The notes beneath the pieces were generated by a model. That model made no database searches. It had not been told where the DNA came from and saw nothing but the letters and a program-made list of their open reading frames with translations. The position numbers and the translations under genes are program-made. 5,726 nucleotides of DNA, taken from positions 1-5,726 of the forward strand of contig JANYHX010000080.1 of the NCBI GenBank assembly GCA_025362155.1. The letters are read 5' to 3'. Numbering within the stretch: the first letter of the stretch is position 1; every line of letters begins with the position of its first letter. This stretch comes from Gallionella sp. (lineage in GTDB: Bacteria; Pseudomonadota; Gammaproteobacteria; Burkholderiales; Gallionellaceae). Positions 1 through 4,403 of the stretch are shown one piece after another.

Positions 1-251
1 TGGAAGACCCTTCTACAGCGGGACGTGACAGCGGGATATTCCGCCTGCGGGAAGCTGATCTGGACAAGCATTTAATCAATGACAAAATTTCTGACGAAAA
101 GCCTACTGTCCCAAGCAAGGACAAGCCTGCTCCCGATAGCAAAGAAGACACGTCGAAATTCATTCCTACGGAATTCGGCTCAAAAAATGACTATCAGCTT
201 AATCAGGCATTGAATCTCCTGAAAGGAATGCGAATACTGCAGGGCAAATAA
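1..251 (+). CDS. ctpA: S41 family C-terminal processing peptidase, 3' end only
   Basis: This is the last 82 codons of a gene that begins left of the window; the frame is open from base 3 to the TAA at 249-251. The visible part contains GIFRLREADLDKHL, then a Lys/Pro/Asp-rich linker, then NDYQLNQALNLLKGMRIL at the C-terminus. This arrangement is typical of the tail of beta-proteobacterial carboxy-terminal processing proteases (family S41). These are periplasmic serine/lysine-dyad enzymes that trim or degrade envelope proteins, and they carry a PDZ domain and the catalytic domain upstream of this tail. Neither of those domains is visible here, so the call rests on the tail alone and catalytic competence cannot be judged. 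The next gene starts 21 bases downstream on the same strand, which suggests co-transcription. The symbol is tentative because ctpA, ctpB and prc are used inconsistently in this family. Confidence 0.72.
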   Translation, partial: EDPSTAGRDSGIFRLREADLDKHLINDKISDEKPTVPSKDKPAPDSKEDTSKFIPTEFGSKNDYQLNQALNLLKGMRILQGK

Positions 252-272
252 TCTTGTTATGGCGAGATCAAC

Positions 273-677
273 ATGAGCGATTCTTTTGAACTGAATAAGC
301 AACGCGAAATCCTATTCAGTGCGGAGCCCCCGGGACAATTAGCGCGCGCCTATCAGCTTTTGTCCGGTTTGCCTGAATGCAAGGTGGCGTATGGTGATTC
401 CCCCAATACGCTGCTGGTCAGTTACAACTTGAACCACTACACGTTAAATGGTCTGGAAGATGGCCTGGCCAAAGAGGAATTTCATCTTGATCATAGCCCG
501 TTACATAGTATCGGGCGCCAGGTAATTTATTACTGCGAAGACACCATCTGCCATAATCTGGACATCCCCGCACATTCAACCAAAGAGTACGAGCGCGAAG
601 TATTCGTCCAGGCTTACGACCGGCACCCGCATGGCGACCACGACGACACCCCGGTGGAATTACGCGATTACAAATAA
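273..677 (+). CDS. Conserved-looking small protein of unknown function, possible HMA-like fold
   Basis: I cannot name this 134-residue protein. It has no signal peptide and no membrane segment, so it is probably cytoplasmic. The order of predicted elements fits a ferredoxin-like fold of the heavy-metal-associated (HMA) type: a strand near residues 12-17, a helix at 22-33 (LARAYQLLSGLP), a strand hairpin at 36-52 (CKVAYGDSPNTLLVSYN), a helix at 57-70 and a strand near 70-74. The first loop lacks the CxxC metal site of true HMA domains. The C-terminal third contains C88 and C93-H94 (CEDTICH) and a polar tail with H118, H120 and H123 among several Asp residues (HPHGDHDD). Metal binding is therefore conceivable but unproven. 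The ATG at 273 has only a weak purine-rich stretch upstream (GCGAGA, 262-267). The gene follows the protease gene by 21 bases and precedes cheW by 46, so it may belong to one transcript. The coding assignment is fairly secure; function is open. Confidence 0.75.
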   Translation: MSDSFELNKQREILFSAEPPGQLARAYQLLSGLPECKVAYGDSPNTLLVSYNLNHYTLNGLEDGLAKEEFHLDHSPLHSIGRQVIYYCEDTICHNLDIPAHSTKEYEREVFVQAYDRHPHGDHDDTPVELRDYK

Positions 678-711
678 TTCCAATCCATCTTCTTAATCGA
701 TTTACATTGCC

Positions 712-719
712 AAGGAGGT
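712..719 (+). promoter_or_regulatory. Strong Shine-Dalgarno site of cheW
   Basis: AAGGAGGT matches the 16S rRNA anti-Shine-Dalgarno sequence over its whole length and ends 4 bases before the ATG at 724. It is the strongest ribosome binding site in the window and fixes the cheW start. The 46-base gap after the preceding gene contains no convincing terminator, so cheW could be translated efficiently from an upstream transcript. Confidence 0.85.
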
Positions 720-723
720 CACC

Positions 724-1215
724 ATGCAAGCAAGCCCAGGACAAGCAGCAAATGACACAGGCCGCGAACTGTTAACTTTCACTCTTGGGGGGGAAGAATA
801 CGGCATCGACATCCTCAAAGTACAGGAAATCCGCGGCTATGATGCTGTAACAACGATCGCCAACGCACCTGTCTTCATTAAGGGAGTCATCAATCTACGC
901 GGCATCATCGTGCCGATTGTGGACATGCGCATCAAATTTAAACTCGGCAGTATCACCTATGACGAAACTACCGTCGTCGTCATCCTTAATATCGCCAAGC
1001 GCGTGGTGGGAATAGTGGTTGATGGCGTGTCCGATGTAATCACACTGAAAGCGGAAGAAATCAAACCGGCGCCGGAATTTGGCGCCACGTTGGATACCCA
1101 ATATTTAATGGGCTTGGGAACCGTGGGGGAGCGCATGATTATTTTGGTGGATATCGAAAAACTGATGTCCAGCCGCGATATGGAATTGATCGAAGCAGCC
1201 GAATTGTCTGCCTAG
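724..1215 (+). CDS. cheW: CheW-type chemotaxis coupling protein
   Basis: This 163-residue protein is essentially one CheW domain (about residues 14-150), the usual length for a stand-alone CheW. CheW is a cytoplasmic adaptor that links chemoreceptors to the histidine kinase CheA in receptor arrays. Family hallmarks in order are the first strand [15 protein letters not shown] (16-30), the KVQEI segment (32-36), [16 protein letters not shown] (54-69, with the conserved NLRG turn and Arg59), the second half [11 protein letters not shown] (96-106) and a closing [10 protein letters not shown] (139-148). No receiver or HPT domain is fused, so it is not CheV or CheA. The start is fixed by the strong Shine-Dalgarno site at 712-719. 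No receptor, cheA or other che gene lies in the window, so its array partners must be elsewhere. It may work with a main chemotaxis cluster or a second signalling complex. Confidence 0.93.
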   Translation: MQASPGQAANDTGRELLTFTLGGEEYGIDILKVQEIRGYDAVTTIANAPVFIKGVINLRGIIVPIVDMRIKFKLGSITYDETTVVVILNIAKRVVGIVVDGVSDVITLKAEEIKPAPEFGATLDTQYLMGLGTVGERMIILVDIEKLMSSRDMELIEAAELSA

Positions 1216-1542
1216 TCTGGCAAAAAATAAGCCAACTCAATTACTGCACAAATGCAGGATAGGGGCTTAGAACTACAATAGACAATTCACCGAAGCGACC
1301 TTCGATAGAAGGCCACATGACGCCCTATCCGCAGCCCCCAATCACACGTCTTTACGTCAACTAGTTCGCTTACCTTCTCACCACGACCCTCCGGCCGCTA
1401 GCCTAGTTTTCAATCGGGATGTACAGGTCATAAATCCTAAGATAGCTATGGCACAGAAGGAAGTCATCAAGAGCTTTATAGTAGCCCCGCACTTTAGCCA
1501 TGAAGGTTAGGGGGAAGGAATAATTTCTAATAGGAGATGAAT
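1216..1542 (+). other. Non-coding stretch with nested inverted repeats
   Basis: About 325 bases between cheW and the cytochrome gene hold no credible gene on either strand; open frames are short and lack ribosome binding sites. An 8-bp perfect inverted repeat is present (GGATAGGG at 1257-1264, CCCTATCC at 1323-1330). It is flanked on both outer sides by matching TGC/GCA with one unpaired base. Inside it lie two overlapping 5-bp hairpins: CGAAG/CTTCG (1291-1304) and CCTTC/GAAGG (1299-1312). No T-run follows, so this is not a classic terminator. The right part should contain the cytochrome promoter; TATAGT at 1477-1482 resembles a -10 box, but I see no good -35 partner. The region could be a small RNA gene, a structured leader, or decayed sequence. 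Confidence 0.45.
1532..1536 (+). promoter_or_regulatory. Shine-Dalgarno site that sets the cytochrome start
   Basis: AGGAG at 1532-1536 directly abuts the ATG at 1537 but lies 6 bases before the in-frame ATG at 1543. That spacing favours the second ATG, giving a signal peptide that begins MKQLLCV rather than MNMKQLL. Confidence 0.7.
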
Positions 1543-2085
1543 ATGAAACAGTTATTGTGTGTTATTACCTTTGCTGCAGTGATGTTATCTGCATGCGGAA
1601 ACAAGAGTGAGACCGAGTCTTCGGCTGCTAAAGCGCCTTCCCCTGCAATTGAGCAAAACACACCGCCTGCAGCCCAGCAGAGTGTGCAACCCCTTACGGA
1701 AGATAAGGTTGTAGAAAAAACAGCTTCCGCACCCACGGATACCACACCTGCTGCTACTGCGGAGATGGGGAACTCCCAAAAGATAAGTGGTGGCACAACA
1801 GATGGGTCACCTCTTAGCCGTGAAGACGGGCTGGCCTTGGCTGGCAAAAGCGGTTGCCTAGCTTGTCATAAGATCGAGACCAAGTTGGTGGGCCCGGCGT
1901 GGCGTGACGTAAGCAAGCGTTACAAAGGGGATCCTGGTGCCAAGGCACGTTTGGTAGCGAAGGTAAAAGCGGGCGGCAAGGGCAATTGGACGGAGGTCAC
2001 GGGCGGAGTTGCGATGCCTCCAAATTCTCCGCGAGTGTCTGATGAAAATATCGAAAAATTGGTAACGTTTGTGTTGTCGCAATGA
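1543..2085 (+). CDS. Lipoprotein monohaem class I cytochrome c
   Basis: This 180-residue protein is exported and lipid-anchored. It has a short lipoprotein signal peptide (MKQLLCVITFAAVMLSAC) with lipobox LSAC and the acylated cysteine at residue 18. The +2 residue is Gly, not Asp, so Lol sorting to the outer membrane is expected. Residues 19 to about 92 form a low-complexity linker rich in Ala, Pro, Ser, Thr and Glu, probably a flexible tether. The C-terminal 88 residues form a cytochrome c-551/c-552-like domain. They carry the haem-binding motif CLACH (Cys105, Cys108, His109), the KLVGPAWRDVSKRY segment, Trp149 and a probable axial Met158 in VAMPPNS. The likely role is electron transfer in the periplasm close to the outer membrane; the partner is not evident from the neighbours. 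The upstream ATG at 1537 would add two residues but is too close to the Shine-Dalgarno site. No redox enzyme gene is adjacent. Confidence 0.9.
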   Translation: MKQLLCVITFAAVMLSACGNKSETESSAAKAPSPAIEQNTPPAAQQSVQPLTEDKVVEKTASAPTDTTPAATAEMGNSQKISGGTTDGSPLSREDGLALAGKSGCLACHKIETKLVGPAWRDVSKRYKGDPGAKARLVAKVKAGGKGNWTEVTGGVAMPPNSPRVSDENIEKLVTFVLSQ

Positions 2086-2103
2086 GCTAAAGATAATTTT
2101 TGG

Positions 2104-2150
2104 TAATCCGCGTAATGCCGCATGGATTATATGTTTGACAAGGTTTTTTT
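2104..2150 (+). terminator. Possible weak terminator after the cytochrome gene
   Basis: TAATCC (2104-2109) pairs with GGATTA (2124-2129). An inner GCG/CGC pair (2110-2112 with 2119-2121) adds three base pairs, leaving a two-base bulge and a six-base loop. A run of seven T starts only at 2144, 14 bases after the stem, which is further than in a standard intrinsic terminator. The position just after the cytochrome stop is right, but the geometry is poor. Confidence 0.3.
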
Positions 2151-2162
2151 GATTTTTAAGGT
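2135..2162 (+). promoter_or_regulatory. Candidate promoter for the csbD-like gene
   Basis: TTGACA at 2135-2140 is a perfect -35 hexamer in the gap before the csbD-like gene. The best -10 at normal spacing is TAAGGT (2157-2162, 16-base spacer), which matches only three of six positions. CsbD-type genes are often stress-induced, so an alternative sigma factor or an activator would be reasonable. Transcription from here would give an untranslated leader of roughly 75 bases. Confidence 0.3.
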
Positions 2163-2244
2163 TAGTTACCGTACAGACCGCAGACGTAAATAACCCCAGT
2201 ATTATTTCCGCAGGGATATCCTGTTAATTTAAAGGAGAACGATA

Positions 2245-2430
2245 ATGAATAAAGATCAAGTCAAAGGAACTGCTAAAGACATCGCCGGTAAAATTCAGGA
2301 AGGCGCGGGAAAAGTAGTCGGGAGTAAAAAACAACAAGCTAAAGGTATCAGCAAACAAGTTTCTGGCAAAGCCGAGAAAAGCTTTGGCGACGCAAAAAAA
2401 GCCATGAAGGATACCAATAACCATTCCTAA
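2245..2430 (+). CDS. CsbD-like stress-response protein
   Basis: This protein of 61 residues is rich in Lys, Gly and Ala and has no signal peptide or membrane segment. It matches the CsbD-like family (PF05532), whose members open with NKDQVKGTAKDIAGKIQEG and then repeat amphipathic K/G/A/Q segments, here AGKVVG, KQQAKG and SGKAEKSFGDAKKAMKD. Family members are small cytoplasmic proteins of about 60-70 residues. They are commonly induced in general stress or stationary phase, through sigma B in Bacillus, but have no defined biochemical activity. The ATG at 2245 follows a clear Shine-Dalgarno AAAGGAG (2231-2237) with a 7-base spacer. The gene is followed at once by a strong hairpin terminator, so it is probably transcribed alone with a leader of its own. 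Family assignment is secure; molecular role is unknown. Confidence 0.92.
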   Translation: MNKDQVKGTAKDIAGKIQEGAGKVVGSKKQQAKGISKQVSGKAEKSFGDAKKAMKDTNNHS

Positions 2431-2444
2431 GCTTGACTGTACTG

Positions 2445-2473
2445 AAAAATGGCCGCTATGTGCGGCCATTTTT
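2445..2473 (+). terminator. Strong intrinsic terminator after the csbD-like gene
   Basis: AAAAATGGCCGC (2445-2456) and GCGGCCATTTTT (2462-2473) form a perfect 12-bp stem with a five-base loop. The GC-rich core is flanked by an A-run on one side and a T-run on the other. It begins 14 bases after the csbD-like stop codon. The A/T symmetry means it could also act on the minus strand, but no minus-strand gene ends here. It separates csbD from yihY, which therefore needs its own promoter in the 61 bases before its start or relies on read-through. Confidence 0.88.
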
Positions 2474-2534
2474 GTCACAGTTTTAGCTATTTCCGGGACT
2501 GACATAAACATTATTTTTAACATCCGAGGAGCAT

Positions 2535-3497
2535 ATGGGTAGCACGCTCAAGCAGGATATTATCCAGGCACCGCCCAATGGGATTAAGCGCCTGAAGATC
2601 GTCATGCTGGAGTCACTCACCTCTTGGGTAGATCATCGCGCCTCCAGCAAAGGTGCGGCACTCGCTTTCTATACCTTGTTTTCCCTTACCCCTATTCTGA
2701 TATTAGCCATCGCAATTGCGGGTTTTATTTTCGGCGTCGATGCGGCTCGTGGTGAGATCGTTGCTCAGGTGCAAGGAATGGTGGGACCAAATGGTGCAGA
2801 GGCGATACAGGCATTGCTGGCAGCAGCCCGTGACCCCACCTCGGGGCTGATAGCGACTATCGTAGCAAGTGTGCTGCTGGTAGTGGGGGCAACCAGTGTC
2901 TTCGCGGAGCTGAAGGGTAGCCTGGATGAATTGTGGGGTATCGGAAAGTCTCAGGACTCGGGCTTTATAGAACTTGTGAGAACCCGTTTACTGTCTTTCG
3001 GACTGGTGCTTGTTCTGGCTTTTCTGCTGCTGGTTTCCCTGGTCATCAGTGCCACTTTGACGTTGATTGAACAACGTGCGGATGGGGTATTAGGCATATC
3101 CGCCGCCTTTCTGACGACTATTTCTTCCCTCATTTCATTTGGTGTAATAGCCTGTATGTTTGCGGTCATTTACAAAACTTTGCCCGATGCACCGTTGACA
3201 TGGCGAGACGTATGGATAGGTGCCGCATTTACGGCAGGATTATTCAGCTTGGGCAAATATGTGATTGGTTTATATCTGGGTAATAGTGGTGTCGCATCCA
3301 GCTTTGGTGCGGCGGGATCGCTGATTGCATTGCTACTTTGGGTGTATTACTCGGCACAGATTTTTTTTCTGGGCGCAGAATTTACGCGGCATTACGCACT
3401 ATGGATGGGCAGCTTGCAAAATATTCCGGCAAGGTATGAAAAAGGTAGAGTTCATGACCGGCGAAAAACATCAGGTAGCAGTGCCACTACCATCTAA
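2535..3497 (+). CDS. YihY/BrkB family inner-membrane protein
   Basis: This 320-residue integral membrane protein has about six hydrophobic segments: 43-68, 104-128, 151-177, 189-212, 226-248 and 257-283. It belongs to the YihY/virulence factor BrkB family (PF03631). Family signatures are the N-terminal SSKGAALAFYTLFSLTPIL (38-56), the SVFAELKGSLDELWGI segment (121-136), YKTLPDAPLTWRDVWIGA (213-230) and the C-terminal GSLIALLLWVYYSAQIFFLGAEFT (261-284). Members were once annotated as ribonuclease BN, but that activity belongs to an unrelated protein. BrkB is linked to serum resistance in Bordetella, and the general transport or envelope role is unsettled. The C-terminal 30 residues are basic and polar and probably cytoplasmic. 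The ATG at 2535 follows GAGGAG (2526-2531) with a short 3-base spacer. The gene converges with mscL, 28 bases away. Confidence 0.92.
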   Translation: MGSTLKQDIIQAPPNGIKRLKIVMLESLTSWVDHRASSKGAALAFYTLFSLTPILILAIAIAGFIFGVDAARGEIVAQVQGMVGPNGAEAIQALLAAARDPTSGLIATIVASVLLVVGATSVFAELKGSLDELWGIGKSQDSGFIELVRTRLLSFGLVLVLAFLLLVSLVISATLTLIEQRADGVLGISAAFLTTISSLISFGVIACMFAVIYKTLPDAPLTWRDVWIGAAFTAGLFSLGKYVIGLYLGNSGVASSFGAAGSLIALLLWVYYSAQIFFLGAEFTRHYALWMGSLQNIPARYEKGRVHDRRKTSGSSATTI

Positions 3498-3525
3498 AAA
3501 CGTTTTCGCGCTGCGAACCCACTCT

Positions 3526-3936
3526 CTAAATTTTTGCTGAATTATTTTTCAGCAAGTCACGTATTTCTCTTAGTAAAATTTCTTGCGCGGGAAGCACAGG
3601 AGGTGCCGCGGCAGCTTCAGCCTGCCTTCTCATCAAGTTGATGACTTTGACCAACATAAAAATAACCGCTGCAATAATAGTAAAATCCACCACTGTTTGA
3701 ATAAATTTACCATAGCTGATTACCACAGCGGGCGCATTGACGCTCCCCTCTTGCAGGGTAATAGACAATTTTGAGAAATCTACCCCTCCGATGAGCACGC
3801 CAATGGGGGGCATAACGACATCAGTTACAAAAGAGGAAACAATTTTCCCAAATGCGGCGCCAATAATTACCCCAACGGCCATATCAACCACATTCCCCTT
3901 CATTGCAAACTCTTTGAATTCCTGCATGACGCTCAT
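3526..3936 (-). CDS. mscL: Large-conductance mechanosensitive channel MscL
   Basis: This 136-residue protein closely follows E. coli MscL from end to end and has the same length. MscL is a homopentameric inner-membrane channel that opens under high membrane tension and releases solutes during hypo-osmotic shock. Visible parts are the amphipathic N-terminal helix ([15 protein letters not shown]), the pore-lining first helix with [20 protein letters not shown] (16-35), the MPP turn (42-44), the periplasmic loop (51-74), the second helix (75-100) and the C-terminal cytoplasmic bundle LLREIRDLL (121-129). Two sections, [20 protein letters not shown] and [17 protein letters not shown], carry the strongest family signal. 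On the minus strand a Shine-Dalgarno GGAG (complement of 3943-3946) lies 6 bases before the ATG. The gene stands alone in its orientation here, converging with yihY and diverging from the DUF1840 gene. Confidence 0.97.
   Translation of the reverse strand: MSVMQEFKEFAMKGNVVDMAVGVIIGAAFGKIVSSFVTDVVMPPIGVLIGGVDFSKLSITLQEGSVNAPAVVISYGKFIQTVVDFTIIAAVIFMLVKVINLMRRQAEAAAAPPVLPAQEILLREIRDLLKNNSAKI
3534..3555. terminator. Hairpin between yihY and mscL, inside the mscL 3' end
   Basis: TTGCTGAA (3534-3541) and TTCAGCAA (3548-3555) form a perfect 8-bp stem with a six-base loop. The hairpin covers codons near the end of mscL and lies 37 bases after the yihY stop, so it could serve transcripts from both sides. 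No proper T-run follows on either strand, which lowers confidence. A smaller 5-bp hairpin (TTCGC/GCGAA, 3505-3517) lies just upstream in the gap. Confidence 0.4.
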
Positions 3937-4074
3937 AATTTTCTCCGTTGACCTTGAAAGTTAAAGAAGGTTAATAAAATTACAAGTATCCTATCACGAG
4001 CTTGGGGAACCATAACCGATAGGTTGCTTGCCATACAGACTTGAACGTATAAATAAGGCAATATTAGAATTATT
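3937..4074. promoter_or_regulatory. Divergent intergenic region for mscL and the DUF1840 gene
   Basis: This 138-base AT-rich gap must hold promoters for mscL (minus) and the DUF1840 gene (plus). On the plus strand TATAAA at 4048-4053 resembles a -10 box. TTGCTT (4024-4029, 18-base spacer) or TTGCCA (4028-4033, 14-base spacer) could be its -35, neither being ideal. TTGAAC (4041-4046) with TATTAG (4062-4067) is another weak pair. An inverted repeat of CCTATC (3990-3995) and GATAGG (4018-4023) with a 22-base gap sits near the middle and could be an operator or chance. I see no convincing mscL promoter. Confidence 0.4.
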
Positions 4075-4371
4075 ATGTTAGTGACCTTTACCACAAGCTC
4101 CTATGCCGACATCACCATGTTTGGGGATGTTGCGCTTGCCATGCTTAAAATGATGGGGCACAGTCCCACTGTGCCGGGTGCTATTCTGGCGGCAGATGTT
4201 CCAGAAGCACTTCGCCGCTTGTCAGCCGCTCTCAATGCAGAAAAAATTTCTACGCCGGTCACCAATAAGGATGCAGATGAACCTGTTGTGAGCATGGCTA
4301 TTCGGGGATTACCACTTATTAATTTACTGACTGCCGCAGCAAAATCAGGTAACGACGTAATGTGGAAATAG
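4075..4371 (+). CDS. DUF1840 family protein
   Basis: This 98-residue protein fits the DUF1840 family (PF08895), small proteins found mainly in betaproteobacteria and with no known function. Family features are the opening MLVTFTTSSYADITMFGDVA, a helix with MLKMMGHSPTVPGAI (23-37), the VPEALRRLSAAL helix (42-53), a variable Asp/Lys-rich loop (55-69) and a closing segment VSMAIRGLPLINLLTAAAKSG (72-92) ending in DVMW. There is no signal peptide or true membrane segment, so a cytoplasmic location is expected. The start agrees with the family's usual N-terminus, but no Shine-Dalgarno sequence is visible: the bases before the ATG read AGAATTATT. Translation may be weak or start on a very short leader. 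The gene is monocistronic by context, with divergent mscL on its left and the convergent diguanylate cyclase on its right. Confidence 0.87.
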   Translation: MLVTFTTSSYADITMFGDVALAMLKMMGHSPTVPGAILAADVPEALRRLSAALNAEKISTPVTNKDADEPVVSMAIRGLPLINLLTAAAKSGNDVMWK

Positions 4372-4377
4372 ATTTAC

Positions 4378-4403
4378 AAGGGAATCCTTTTAGGGGTGCC
4401 CTT
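4378..4403. terminator. Possible weak bidirectional terminator
   Basis: AAGGG (4378-4382) pairs with CCCTT (4399-4403), with a small inner CCT/AGG pair (4386-4388 with 4392-4394). It sits in the 31-base gap between two convergent genes, where a shared terminator is expected. The stem is short and interrupted, and only TTT-A-TT follows on the plus strand. Confidence 0.28.

Noticed and set aside
418..744. A 108-codon open frame on the minus strand opposite the unknown gene
   Set aside because: It is rich in Arg, Gly, Cys and Trp, as expected for antisense of a coding frame, has no clear ribosome binding site and overlaps the start of cheW. The plus-strand frame has a plausible protein fold.
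1448..1510. Small open frame of 20 codons in the non-coding region beginning MAQKEV
   Set aside because: There is no Shine-Dalgarno sequence and no recognisable product, and a frame of this length occurs readily by chance.
1537..1539. First ATG of the cytochrome frame as start
   Set aside because: It directly abuts the Shine-Dalgarno sequence; the ATG at 1543 has proper 6-base spacing.
1527..1847. A 106-codon minus-strand frame opposite the cytochrome linker
   Set aside because: It is a shadow of the low-complexity linker, and the plus strand encodes a clear lipoprotein cytochrome.
1839..1858. Sequence resembling a sigma-54 promoter (TGGC...TTGC)
   Set aside because: The spacing is one base too long and it lies within the cytochrome coding sequence.
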